In this document: piece after piece, positions 40,272 to 49,109 of the stretch
Numbering within the stretch: the first letter of the stretch is position 1
How the letters are laid out: the number at the start of each line of letters is the position of its first letter
Assembly: GCA_009887095.1 (NCBI GenBank)
Contig: QXYC01000004.1
Span: 25,561 to 89,560, forward strand
DNA length: 64,000 nucleotides
Origin: Candidatus Poseidoniales archaeon
GTDB taxonomy: Archaea; Thermoplasmatota; Poseidoniia; Poseidoniales; Poseidoniaceae
Reading direction: 5' to 3'
Program-made: the position numbers and the translations under genes
Notes under the pieces: generated by a model
Told to the model about the DNA's origin: nothing
What the model saw: the letters and a program-made list of their open reading frames with translations, nothing else
Databases searched by the model: none

Positions 40272-40625
40272 ATGGCTGGATTAGATTTCTTTATTCGTCC
40301 CGCAACTGGGACATCAAGCTCAGATTGGGTACGAATTCCAAATTGTGACATACATGTGCGATTGACGCGCCGATTAACCCGTACAATCATCCGTGGTGAA
40401 GAAGGTGACAACCTCCACGATGAGGGCTCAGAGTCAACAGTATACACCGTAAAGGGCGAAGTGAATCTGGAGAATTACAAGCGTATTCTCGGTATGTTCC
40501 GCAGCGGCCAGCCTTACATTCACGACCCATTCGAAGAACGAGACGTCAAAGTCTTGTTTGCCGTGATGGAATACGAAGGCACAAGCGAGGCCTTCATGTT
40601 CGAGTTGATCGAAGACATAGTTTGA
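40272..40625 (+). CDS. Small unknown protein opening a pilus/secretion-type operon
   Basis: A 117-residue protein with start ATG 40272. It is beta-rich with no signal peptide or membrane helix (LDFFIRPATGTSSSDWVRIP, then TVYTVKGEVNLENYKRILGM, and VLFAVMEYEGTSEAFMFELI). I do not recognise the family. It lies 9 bp before the first T2SSF-type gene and reads in the same direction, so it is likely a dedicated partner of this machine, for example a cytoplasmic adaptor. Confidence 0.7.
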   Translation: MAGLDFFIRPATGTSSSDWVRIPNCDIHVRLTRRLTRTIIRGEEGDNLHDEGSESTVYTVKGEVNLENYKRILGMFRSGQPYIHDPFEERDVKVLFAVMEYEGTSEAFMFELIEDIV

Positions 40626-40634
40626 GGTGTTGCT

Positions 40635-41216
40635 ATGCGAAAATTGGATGAGCAGAGAGAAATTCTCTACGTCATCCGCACGCTTGATGTCCTCATGTCG
40701 TCTGGCGTGGGTCTCGAAGCAGCCATTCACACAATTGGAAGTGGCGGCTATGGCGTTATTTCTGAAGACTTCTCCTCGATGATGAAGCGGTTGCGAAAGG
40801 GAACGGGAGGTGGCCTCGACCGTGAACTCAAAGGTTTGCTCAAAAAAGCAGAATCCGAAGGATATCGCAGGCTGTTGAATACGATGTACTCCAACGTCAC
40901 TCAAAACACCGACATCGTCGAGACGCTGCGAAAGCAAGGTGTTCGAATGGAGAATGAACGCACAGAATCGGTGAAGAAATACATCGAAGAGCTTGGTGCA
41001 GTCCCCGAAACGCTTCTCTCAATCGGTATGATTGGCCCAATCATTCTGGCCATTGTCGGCCTCGTTCCACAGTTGCTCGGCGACGGAGCAGAAGCCATCG
41101 TTGGTACAATCGACCAAGGAATGATCAATTCTGTTGTGAGCGGTGGATTGGTGTTTACACTCATCGGTATGATGCTCATTGGCTTGAAGGCTCACACGAA
41201 AGACCCGGGGTTGTGA
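40635..41216 (+). CDS. T2SSF/TadC-like membrane protein (first half of a split FlaJ-type core)
   Basis: A 193-residue protein of the inner-membrane core of type II secretion and archaeal pili. Helical cytoplasmic segment: LYVIRTLDVLMSSGVGLEAA, the standard S-G-x-x-L start of a T2SSF domain, then GGGLDRELKGLLKKAESEGYRRLL. Two membrane helices follow (about 133-155 and 165-185). Usual FlaJ is about 550 residues with two such domains; here the two sit in separate genes 4 bp apart. The start has GAGGTG in front. Confidence 0.8.
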   Translation: MRKLDEQREILYVIRTLDVLMSSGVGLEAAIHTIGSGGYGVISEDFSSMMKRLRKGTGGGLDRELKGLLKKAESEGYRRLLNTMYSNVTQNTDIVETLRKQGVRMENERTESVKKYIEELGAVPETLLSIGMIGPIILAIVGLVPQLLGDGAEAIVGTIDQGMINSVVSGGLVFTLIGMMLIGLKAHTKDPGL

Positions 41217-41220
41217 TTCA

Positions 41221-41952
41221 ATGATCTTTGGACTGCTTGAAACCTTCAATGGAAATCCACTCCTCCTCTACCTCTCTGTGATTGGAATGGCCTGCGCTGC
41301 AGGTGGCATCCCACCTATGATGGAGCGCAAGAGGCGCCGTTCTATAGAGAATGCACTGCCGGGTTTGCTCGAAGGTTTGTCAGACACCGTCGGAGCTGGG
41401 CGAGGTATACAAGAGGCCATGATGGAACAATCACGCAATGTCCAGGGCCCACTTGGAAAATTACTTCTTGAAACGCTGGAAGAGAGCCACTCCTCTTCGT
41501 TTGAAGCTGCTCTTTCAGCCTTTGCCGCAAAGACCCGATCCTCTCAGGTTCAACGAGTGATGGTCTTGATCGAAACTGCGATTGAACAAGACGCACCTCT
41601 CCAACAGATTCTATCAGACTTGGCAATGGATTACGAGCGATTGAACGACTTGATGAACACACGCGAAGAAGAACTGCTTGGACGCGGCCTTCTGATTGTG
41701 ATGTTCGTGTCAATCGGTCTTCCAGTTCTGATTGCGTTCATTGTCGGCTTGTTTGCACCTGCCTCGAGCGGCTTCCAAATTGACAGTTTCAACCGCACCT
41801 TTTCACTCTTCTTTGGAGCCGCTTCGGCGGTTGCCCTCGGTGTCTCAGGACGCATGCTCGGGCGATTCAAAGATGCGCTATGGTGGATGCCATTGTGGAT
41901 TGCGTTGTCGATGGGCTTGTACCTCGGCGCAGTTGTCATGATTGGAGGTTAA
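41221..41952 (+). CDS. T2SSF/TadC-like membrane protein (second half of a split FlaJ-type core)
   Basis: A 243-residue protein. One N-terminal membrane helix (LLLYLSVIGMACAAGGIPPM), a cytoplasmic T2SSF domain (ALPGLLEGLSDTVGAGRGIQEAM and later LGKLLLETLEESHSSSFEAAL) and three C-terminal membrane helices (LLIVMFVSIGLPVLIAFIV, SAVALGVSGRML, WIALSMGLYLGAVVM). With the preceding gene it would make a complete membrane core for the ATPase coded next. Confidence 0.82.
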   Translation: MIFGLLETFNGNPLLLYLSVIGMACAAGGIPPMMERKRRRSIENALPGLLEGLSDTVGAGRGIQEAMMEQSRNVQGPLGKLLLETLEESHSSSFEAALSAFAAKTRSSQVQRVMVLIETAIEQDAPLQQILSDLAMDYERLNDLMNTREEELLGRGLLIVMFVSIGLPVLIAFIVGLFAPASSGFQIDSFNRTFSLFFGAASAVALGVSGRMLGRFKDALWWMPLWIALSMGLYLGAVVMIGG

Positions 41953-41955
41953 GCA

Positions 41956-43194
41956 ATGTCTCAAACGATTTTAGAACAGTATGGCCGAGTGACGATTTAC
42001 ACAGAAGGGAATCATCCCTCTCCAATCTACCATGTTGATGGTGTTGCAGATCCAAACCCGCATGGCGATCTTCAACTCTTGCTCGATGACGATAATCTGG
42101 AAGAAGTGATGTATAACGGTGGGCAACAGGAAGTTAAGGTCGCTCATCGTAAATTTGGAATGTGCCGAACAAACCTCATCATCGATAACGACTCAGGCCT
42201 TCAGATTGCCAAAAACATCGCCTCATACACAAACGTTCCACTCGGTGATGGACCTGGTATGGTACCAATTTTTGATGGACGATTGCATGATGGTTCCCGT
42301 GTCAACGGCACAATACCTCCTGTCTCTCCAGATGGGCCAACCTTGACCATTCGAAAGTTCAAGGAAGATCCGCTCACCATGATTGATCTCATCAAGTTCG
42401 GAACCGTAAACACTCGGCTTGCTGCTATGATGTGGGTTTGGATTGAAGGGCTTGACAGCCGCCCTGCTAACTTTGTCATCGCAGGTGGTACAGGTTCTGG
42501 TAAGACCACGACCCTCAATTGTCTCGGCATGTACATCCCATGGGACCGTCGCCTTCTCACCGTTGAAGACACGGCTGAATTGCAAGTCTATCACGACCAC
42601 TGGTTGCGAATGGAAACTCGAAGGGAGCGACCTGATGGTACATCTGAGATTGACATGAACGACTGTTTGAAATCGAGCCTGCGAATGCGTCCAGATCGAA
42701 TCATCGTTGGTGAAGTGCGGGGTCCAGAGGCCGCAACCTTGCTCACTGCAATGAACACAGGCCACGATGGTTCCTTTGGTTCGCTGCACGCAAACACCGC
42801 TCAAGAGACCGTCACTCGAATGATCAACCCTCCAATGAGCGTCCCACCAATCATGCTGAGCGGATTGGACCTCATTATCATCCAAGCCCGACTTCATGTC
42901 AATGGAAAAACCGCTCGTAAGATCACAGAAGTAGCAGAAGTTGCCGGAATGGAAGGCGATAAGCCCCGTCTCAACATCATATGGAAGTACAATGCAGCAA
43001 CGGACCAAATCGAAGAAACAGGTATTCCATCCAAACTTAGGGAAACAATCTGCAAGGCTGCGGGAATTTCACCTGATGTTTTTGAACAGCATGTCTCTCA
43101 GCGAGAAGAAATTCTCCGTGACATGATTGCACGTGACATCAATGATATTCAACGAGTGACAAAACTCATCCAGAGTTTCTACGCAAGTCGCTGA
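41956..43194 (+). CDS. Type II/IV secretion or pilus assembly ATPase (VirB11/TadA/FlaI-like)
   Basis: A 412-residue motor protein with start ATG behind GGAGGTT. N-terminal domain about 30-150 with LQLLLDDDNLEEVMYNG; Walker A GGTGSGKTT at 177-185; Asp box LLTVEDTAELQVYHDHW; Walker B-type LRMRPDRIIVGEVRGPEA; His box GHDGSFGSLHAN. These place it in the GspE/VirB11 superfamily, nearest to archaeal-type ATPases. It hexamerises at the membrane to drive pilin assembly or secretion. The substrate pilin is not in the operon; the pilin at 49110 is a candidate. Confidence 0.92.
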   Translation: MSQTILEQYGRVTIYTEGNHPSPIYHVDGVADPNPHGDLQLLLDDDNLEEVMYNGGQQEVKVAHRKFGMCRTNLIIDNDSGLQIAKNIASYTNVPLGDGPGMVPIFDGRLHDGSRVNGTIPPVSPDGPTLTIRKFKEDPLTMIDLIKFGTVNTRLAAMMWVWIEGLDSRPANFVIAGGTGSGKTTTLNCLGMYIPWDRRLLTVEDTAELQVYHDHWLRMETRRERPDGTSEIDMNDCLKSSLRMRPDRIIVGEVRGPEAATLLTAMNTGHDGSFGSLHANTAQETVTRMINPPMSVPPIMLSGLDLIIIQARLHVNGKTARKITEVAEVAGMEGDKPRLNIIWKYNAATDQIEETGIPSKLRETICKAAGISPDVFEQHVSQREEILRDMIARDINDIQRVTKLIQSFYASR

Positions 43195-44976
43195 TTAGCC
43201 TCGCAAACGTGCGAGCAAGTCATCGATGTGGTCAATTTTCCCTCGAGCAGATTTCACACGATCTGCTGCATCTGCGACCGACGCTGCCACTTCCATCTCA
43301 GGTTCGGTTTCTCCCGTATGGTCAACAGGCTTGAACGCTTCAGCAAGCGCCTTCAGTTCCGTCACAATAGCGTCCACTTGTGTGTCAGAAATCATGATTC
43401 CAGGTGCTATGCGAGGGATTTCAGCAGGTGAGATGAAACCAAGTTCAGCCCCAATGATTCCTGCGCATGCCAGGATTCGTGGTCGAAGGTCGGCGGTGTT
43501 GACTTCGTAGCCTCGTGATTCAAGGAAACGAATAACGAGCGCTTGTTGAGGTTCGCTGAAGGTACCCTCACTGCTTTCGAGAATGGTCTCGACGAGTTCT
43601 TCGAATGCAGCTATGTTCCGCTCCAATCGGTCAAGTGTGCTGCGTTCCGTTGTCGAAAGGTGGACTGCTCCATGCTGAAGGATGCGCAAGATACGATTTC
43701 TTCGTGCAATGGCCGGATCTTGGAGGGCTTGGGCTTGGTTAATGTCCACATGTAAGTCAAACAATGCGTGCAATCGACCTGAAACGCTTGGGATTGAAAG
43801 GTCAAGGCCCATTGAACGACCAACATCTTCGAAGGCCATTCGTGCTTTGACAAGGTCGCCGCTATGGGAGGCAAGCGTGTCATCGAGTTGACCTCTAAGA
43901 CCCTCTCTTGAATTTTCAAACACACGGAGCGCTTCTCGTTCCCGCCACGAATTTGGCATCGCATGCATGGCTTGTTTCTCGGTTTGTGAGCGGTACTCTA
44001 AGTCCATGATGGTGGTCCGAATTGTGTCTTGGACCGCAGGAATTTCTGTGGCAAAGCCATGTGATTTGAGGCTTTGAATGAAGGCGTTGAGGTCATCGGG
44101 CTCGCTTGTGCTGCTCACTGCCAAAAAATCTCGACCGGCTGCCTCGATTTCTGGAAGGCGTGCCTTGAGGTCAAGCAAGGATGATTCCACTTCGAGCGTG
44201 TGTTCCTCTGCACCGGGTTCGGCGACTTGGACCATCGAAGGTGCGGGTTCACTTTCAGCACCGTCGTTCCCGCCCCTTCGGAGGGCTTCATCGAGGGTTG
44301 AGGCAATCGGTGCCTTGGAAACTTGAATGCCTTCTTGAGCCAATTCGGTGCGAAGTTCGGTTTCCTCTTCAAACGTCCAACCTTCAGGATGTTCCGAAAC
44401 AAATGTTTCAGCAGCTTCGATCACTGCTTCATGGGCGTCAGATGATGGTTGTGCGGGTGCCACTGGCGATGGGACAGGTGTTGCAGGCGATGGCAATGCC
44501 TTGGCGTTCGTTCTCGGCCGGCGCAGGCTTTTCTTGACCTTGCCCCACCCGCCATCTTGTGAGGCAAGAACACCGGCCACTCGGACCAAGAGTGCTTGCT
44601 TTGCACCAGAAAGTGGCAATTCCAAAATTTTACACATCGCATGCAATTCATCCCGAGTCATTGAATCGAGTGATTCCGGCACGAGGCGCTTTGCATCGTG
44701 GTTGAGGTGAAGATAGAGTCGTTGCCTTCGTGCTCGAAGAGATCCTGATTTCTTAATTCCAAAGACGCCAAGGAGTTCCCCAAGTTCGTTGTTCATGAGG
44801 TTTCGAATGCCCTCTGGCGAAAGGTCCCATTCGTCAAGAATGAGGTGTTGGATGAGTCTTGCTCGGAGGGTTTCCACTGAACCAGTTTTTGGAAGGTTGT
44901 AGGCAACTGCGACTTCCTTCAAACCGTCAAACCGGGCTTGATAGAGTTCGGATAGGAGTTCCCCCTTGTCGACCAT
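43195..44976 (-). CDS. Triple SAP-like protein with coiled-coil C-terminus
   Basis: A 593-residue protein. Three copies of a SAP-like helix-loop-helix stand at the N-terminus: KEVAVAYNLPKTGSVETLRA, LLGVFGIKKSGSLRARRQRL and MCKILELPLSGAKQALLVRV. This module binds DNA or RNA in other proteins. A Pro/Ala linker (SPATPVPSPVAPAQPSS) leads to about 350 residues of charged helix and predicted coiled coil. No catalytic motif was seen. The start ATG 44976 has GGAAGGTG upstream; the frame is open to 45120. It abuts the ATPase gene convergently without gap. A nucleoid or chromatin role is inference. Confidence 0.7.
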   Translation of the reverse strand: MVDKGELLSELYQARFDGLKEVAVAYNLPKTGSVETLRARLIQHLILDEWDLSPEGIRNLMNNELGELLGVFGIKKSGSLRARRQRLYLHLNHDAKRLVPESLDSMTRDELHAMCKILELPLSGAKQALLVRVAGVLASQDGGWGKVKKSLRRPRTNAKALPSPATPVPSPVAPAQPSSDAHEAVIEAAETFVSEHPEGWTFEEETELRTELAQEGIQVSKAPIASTLDEALRRGGNDGAESEPAPSMVQVAEPGAEEHTLEVESSLLDLKARLPEIEAAGRDFLAVSSTSEPDDLNAFIQSLKSHGFATEIPAVQDTIRTTIMDLEYRSQTEKQAMHAMPNSWREREALRVFENSREGLRGQLDDTLASHSGDLVKARMAFEDVGRSMGLDLSIPSVSGRLHALFDLHVDINQAQALQDPAIARRNRILRILQHGAVHLSTTERSTLDRLERNIAAFEELVETILESSEGTFSEPQQALVIRFLESRGYEVNTADLRPRILACAGIIGAELGFISPAEIPRIAPGIMISDTQVDAIVTELKALAEAFKPVDHTGETEPEMEVAASVADAADRVKSARGKIDHIDDLLARLRG

Positions 44977-45094
44977 CACAGCACCTTCCTTTGTGTTTCG
45001 GCTCAAAGGGGTATATGTGCCTTCGCCGTGATGCGATGGCCAAATTGCTGTTTCCACGATGGATGAATCATCTTCAACGGTAAAACCGAGCACG

Positions 45095-45103
45095 AATTTA
45101 ATG
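45095..45103 (+). promoter_or_regulatory. Candidate TATA box for the small helical protein gene
   Basis: AATTTAATG lies about 42 bases before the ATG at 45145, suited to a short leader. Confidence 0.3.
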
Positions 45104-45144
45104 ATAGGCAATGGTTTCAATACCCGTCGACCAAATTGCCGTTT

Positions 45145-45723
45145 ATGGGCAAGACGGTCAAGGCAACGAAATCAGGCTTACGGGACGCTCATGAGATGGT
45201 TGCTTCCTTGAAGGAAATGATTCAAGCCGATCTCCGGAAGCAACGGTCAGGTTTTGAGGAAGCGCTTTCTTCCAGACTTGACATGGCAGAAGATGTCATC
45301 CTTGAATCAGCCAAGGCCAAAGTGGCCATAATCGCTGGTGTGGGTGTTATGCGGAAGGATCTAGATCGTGCCCAACGCAAGTTTTCAAAATCCAATGATG
45401 TCGAAGAATTGCGGTCCACCCTCATTTCCCTCTCAAATAAACTTGGTAAGTTACGCTCAACAAATAACAAGGTTGTTGCTTCGCTCGGCACCGTCCTGAA
45501 TCCAACCCTCTCAGCCGTTGAAGTGGTGGAACGCTTCGCTTCGGATTTGCAACGCTCCGCTGGCACATGGGAGCGCCATGGTCGAGAAATCGATGATGCC
45601 ATTATGGAACTCTGCCAAGACAATCAGCCAGCAGAAATGGTTGAACTTGAAGCATATATCGCTAGTCAAGGATACAGCGTTTTACTCGGTGAAGCTCACT
45701 CTTCTTCTGATGAATCTGAGTGA
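45145..45723 (+). CDS. Helical protein with basic N-terminus and acidic tail, unknown
   Basis: A 192-residue protein without signal peptide or membrane segment. It is almost all helix: a basic start (GKTVKATKSGLRDAHEM), long amphipathic helices (LKEMIQADLRKQRSGFEEAL, DLDRAQRKFSKSNDVEELRS, NKLGKLRSTNNKVVASLGTV) and an acidic Ser/Asp/Glu end (SSSDESE). This size and charge layout recalls ESCRT-III/CdvB (Snf7) proteins, but I see no diagnostic motif such as a MIM. It is divergent from the SAP-like gene and overlaps the HemC-like gene tail-to-tail by 28 bp. Confidence 0.65.
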   Translation: MGKTVKATKSGLRDAHEMVASLKEMIQADLRKQRSGFEEALSSRLDMAEDVILESAKAKVAIIAGVGVMRKDLDRAQRKFSKSNDVEELRSTLISLSNKLGKLRSTNNKVVASLGTVLNPTLSAVEVVERFASDLQRSAGTWERHGREIDDAIMELCQDNQPAEMVELEAYIASQGYSVLLGEAHSSSDESE

Positions 45724-46814
45724 TCTTCGCTGAGGTTGAGCAGTGCAGGTCTTGCATCGCTGAAATCCTCAGGGAGCCCGATGTGCAATCTTGGAATCTC
45801 TTCGTGTTCAGTTTGCATGAGGTCGAGGAGGATTTGGAATTCTCTGAGCACAGATACCATTCCCATGTGACTCTCTTCGACGGGGCAGACTCGTTCGGCA
45901 CCTGCCGTTACCGTTCCGTGATGATTGAGGGTTTCAATTCTCATCTCCAACCTTGGTCCTGCAACCTTGATTCGATTGTCCACCCCAAGCACGCTCTCGA
46001 GGGTGTGTTCGTCCTTCGACCTGTTCGCTTCTCGAAGGATGGCTGCAACCTTGCGTTGTTCGACGAAGATGCCTATGATTGAATGGAGTTCTTCTGGAAT
46101 CGAAGCGAGGAAGGCAACTTCCATGCGGTGTGCTATGTAAGCGCCGTTATCGCACATCGGTTGGACCGTTGCGCTCGGGAAACCGTTTCGCGCAACAAGA
46201 AGTGTAAACCCGTGCAATGGGGGTGGGATGAAATGGGTTCGTTCGGGGTTGTCCCGTTGGAGACCAAGTGTGTGTCTTCGTGCCTTGTATCTCAGGGCTC
46301 CATGTTCGCCGCGGTCAACAATATAACCATCCAGTGCACCGTCTTGGCGAAGTTCCTCCAACCAAGGCACACGGTCTTCTTCATCCATGGTTGCAAACGC
46401 TTCTCCCTTTCCGATCGAATCTGCAAACGACTGGGAATTCATGAGGTTCAAATCTGCGCGCAACCGCCTCATCTGACGGCGCAAGAGCATGTGATCACAA
46501 ACGACGACGGCTTTGGATTGAAGGTATTCTGGTTTGTCTTCAGAAACAATGACCCAAGTGGGCTCCCTTCGTGGAAGAACGCCAATAATTTTCAAGCCAT
46601 CGTGGTCCAAATCCTTCCATTGATGGGCGCTCATTGCGAGGAAATCACCATGGCCGTCTTTGAGGGCCTCAATGGCACTTTCCATGTGAGGAACTTGCTT
46701 CATAATGAAGTCGAATTTGTTGCGGTTTGTTTCGATTGTTTTCTCAATCTGCCGACGCACTCCGTCCCTGTTTGACGGCGTGGTGAGGACCTCAAGGCGT
46801 ACCTTTTCTGTCAT
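45696..46814 (-). CDS. hemC-like: Porphobilinogen deaminase-like protein lacking the cofactor cysteine
   Basis: A 372-residue protein (HemC is about 310). Family signatures: GDFLAMSAHQWKDLDHDGL, matching HSxKD with the catalytic Asp as D68; IIGVLPRREPTWVIVSED, matching the GAVLPREDP-type segment; and CDHMLLRRQMRRLRADL, matching GTSSLRRQAQLL with both arginines (R112, R113). In domain 3 AERAFL appears as HRMEVAFL, but the GGCxxPIG loop that carries the dipyrromethane cofactor reads EELHSIIG, with Leu about where Cys belongs. An acidic tail (SEDHSDSSEEE) ends it. It may have a changed substrate or be non-catalytic. The start at 46814 is five bases behind GAGGTGA. Confidence 0.75.
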   Translation of the reverse strand: MTEKVRLEVLTTPSNRDGVRRQIEKTIETNRNKFDFIMKQVPHMESAIEALKDGHGDFLAMSAHQWKDLDHDGLKIIGVLPRREPTWVIVSEDKPEYLQSKAVVVCDHMLLRRQMRRLRADLNLMNSQSFADSIGKGEAFATMDEEDRVPWLEELRQDGALDGYIVDRGEHGALRYKARRHTLGLQRDNPERTHFIPPPLHGFTLLVARNGFPSATVQPMCDNGAYIAHRMEVAFLASIPEELHSIIGIFVEQRKVAAILREANRSKDEHTLESVLGVDNRIKVAGPRLEMRIETLNHHGTVTAGAERVCPVEESHMGMVSVLREFQILLDLMQTEHEEIPRLHIGLPEDFSDARPALLNLSEDHSDSSEEE

Positions 46815-46896
46815 CATTTCACCTCGGCGAGGATTGCTCCTCACATTACAAGGGCGGAGACTACCGGTTAAGAAGGGCACCGTTGTAGGATGTTAC

Positions 46897-47880
46897 GTGG
46901 CGAACATTGGTTTGGAAGCGAGTGACCAACTCGAAGTGATGCGTCTCCATGTTGACGCAGCCCTCGAAGCACTTGTTGAAGACGAGATTGAGCAGGGTGC
47001 CGGCCAGGTGGCTGAACTGTGTGCGTCGATGCTTTTGGCAGGTGGAAAACGCCTCCGACCTCTGCTCATTTTGCTTGCTCATGAAATTGCAGGTGGCCAA
47101 GATGCCGAGGAAGTCATGCCGTTGGCCCTGGCATTCGAAATGATTCACACCGCCACGCTCGTCCACGACGATATCAATGACGAGGCGGGGTTGCGCCGAG
47201 GGGTTCAGACCATCCACACAAGAGCCGGTCTTGCAAAAGCCGTCATTGCAGGAGATTGGTTGTTTGTCCAAGGGTTCGGTCTTGGTGGCCGCTACGATGA
47301 ACACATTGTTCGCCTTATGGCGAAATGTTGTGCCGACATTGCCATCGCTGAATTCCACCAACTCGATCACGTCCTCAACTTGGCAACCTCTCCAGAGGAT
47401 TACCTCGCCATCGTTCGAGGCAAGACAGCCGGTCCTTTTGCAGCCGGTTGCCAAGCAGCCGGACTTGTTGCTGGATTGACCGAGGAACAAGCGGCAGGTC
47501 TTGGTCGGTTTGGAATGGAACTTGGTATCGCCTTCCAACTCGTTGACGATCTGTTGGACTTGAGAGGCGACGAACGAATGGGCAAGCCACGTGGTGCAGA
47601 TGTTCTCGAGGGGAAGATGACCCTGCCGCTGATTCATGCGTTGACCCTCTCCCACGGAAAGGAAAGGCAGCGATTGGCAACCCTCATCGAATCCTTTAGC
47701 GATGAACACTTCGATGAACTGATGCAACTTTTGGAACGCTCAGCAAGTTTGAGCTACGCTGAAATCCTGGTCAAAACACATCTTGAGCGAGCCGTTTTGG
47801 AATTGGACGCTTTCCCCGAAAGTCAAGCCAAGAGCCTGATGCTCCACATCACGGGGTATGTAATGGCGCGACATACGTGA
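46897..47880 (+). CDS. ggps: Geranylgeranyl diphosphate synthase (trans-polyprenyl synthase)
   Basis: A 327-residue enzyme that builds C20 (or longer) isoprenoid diphosphate for archaeal ether lipids. Motifs: GGKRLRP, first Asp-rich motif DDINDEAGLRRG (about 91-102) and second DDLLDLRGDE, with GKTAGPFAAGCQ between. Product length cannot be read by eye. Start: GTG 46897 with AGGATGT upstream; ATG at 46939 is possible. The geranylgeranyl reductase follows after 9 bp, so chain synthesis and saturation are coupled. Confidence 0.9.
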   Translation: MANIGLEASDQLEVMRLHVDAALEALVEDEIEQGAGQVAELCASMLLAGGKRLRPLLILLAHEIAGGQDAEEVMPLALAFEMIHTATLVHDDINDEAGLRRGVQTIHTRAGLAKAVIAGDWLFVQGFGLGGRYDEHIVRLMAKCCADIAIAEFHQLDHVLNLATSPEDYLAIVRGKTAGPFAAGCQAAGLVAGLTEEQAAGLGRFGMELGIAFQLVDDLLDLRGDERMGKPRGADVLEGKMTLPLIHALTLSHGKERQRLATLIESFSDEHFDELMQLLERSASLSYAEILVKTHLERAVLELDAFPESQAKSLMLHITGYVMARHT

Positions 47881-47889
47881 GGTCATCTT

Positions 47890-49035
47890 ATGGCTCGAAA
47901 GGAAATCAAACATCGGCAGGTCATCATCGTTGGAGCAGGGCCTGCGGGCGCTGCGTGTGCACAACGTCTGGCCGAAGATGGCATTGATGTGCTGATGATT
48001 GAACGGCGTTCCATTGTTGGAAATCCGGCACAGTGCGGTGAATGCATTCCTAACTGGGGTGAGGTTGTTGGGACCTTTTCGAACCTCGATGATCACACTT
48101 GGCTGTATGATTACTTCCAATTCCCCGACCGCCTCAAGCTCCACAACTTGGATAACATGAGGGTTTTTCTTCCATCGGGAAAAGCCTTCCATTTCGACCT
48201 CGACGCCTTCGCAGGCCACCGTTTGCATTTTGATGGATACCTGTGTGACAAAGCCATTCATGCGGGGGCAGAAGTTCAAATGGACGAAGCAATGACACGG
48301 ATTCAACACCAAAGCAAATCCAACAGGGATGTTCTTGTAACCACAAAAGGACGCTACACGTTCGATTTTCTGATTGACGCCAGTGGCTCTTTGGCCCATG
48401 TGGGACGACTTCGGCACGGTGATGATGAGCGCTATAGACCTAAAGACCAAGTTCCAACAATGTACGCCCAAGTACAAGGTGATGTCCCGGAAACATTCGA
48501 TGTGTTCCTCGGTTCAGTCGCTCCATCAGGCTATGCGTGGATTATTCCGAAGGGCCCAAAGACAGCCAACGTTGGCTTGGGTGTTCGAGCAGGTTACCTG
48601 AAGGGCAATCTCAAGGAACATTTGCAAGCTTTCTGCGACGAGTTGGGCTTCGAAGTTCTCTCGTGGGGTGGCGGTTGGATCCCAATGGGTGGTCCAGTCA
48701 AGACGATGGTCGATGGTACAACCCTCGCTATTGGGGACGCTGCAGGTTTGGTTATGCCGAGCAATGGCGGCGGTATTTCTCAAGCCATCATATCGGGGTG
48801 TTTCGCAGCGGAAGCCATTCTCGACCACTTGAACACGGGTGCCCCGTTGACTGCCTATGAAGACAGGCTTCGTGCCTCGCTTGGAAGAGCCCTAAAGAAT
48901 TCCTTGAGGACCAAGAATTTCGGTTATGCTTTCTTCAAGGGCGATCTCATCACCGAAGGAATCCTTCGTATTCTAGGGCCAATTGGTGGCATCAAACGGG
49001 CGATGGAATGCGACAAACCCGTCTGGCTGTTCTGA
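47890..49035 (+). CDS. ggr: Geranylgeranyl reductase family flavoprotein
   Basis: A 381-residue FAD enzyme that saturates the isoprenoid chains of archaeal membrane lipids. The Rossmann motif IIVGAGPAGAACAQ is at 12-25, the FAD-ribose Glu in DVLMIERR, and PAQCGECIPNWGE shows the conserved cysteines. The second FAD signature is LAIGDAAGLVMPSNGGGI. No signal peptide is present. Start ATG 47890 is 9 bp behind the polyprenyl synthase stop. Confidence 0.93.
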   Translation: MARKEIKHRQVIIVGAGPAGAACAQRLAEDGIDVLMIERRSIVGNPAQCGECIPNWGEVVGTFSNLDDHTWLYDYFQFPDRLKLHNLDNMRVFLPSGKAFHFDLDAFAGHRLHFDGYLCDKAIHAGAEVQMDEAMTRIQHQSKSNRDVLVTTKGRYTFDFLIDASGSLAHVGRLRHGDDERYRPKDQVPTMYAQVQGDVPETFDVFLGSVAPSGYAWIIPKGPKTANVGLGVRAGYLKGNLKEHLQAFCDELGFEVLSWGGGWIPMGGPVKTMVDGTTLAIGDAAGLVMPSNGGGISQAIISGCFAAEAILDHLNTGAPLTAYEDRLRASLGRALKNSLRTKNFGYAFFKGDLITEGILRILGPIGGIKRAMECDKPVWLF

Positions 49036-49109
49036 GTGTTGGATAAATCTGCATAATTCCCAACGATGCCATCGGTTGGTTCAAGTCCCATCGTTGACAC
49101 AGGTGTACC

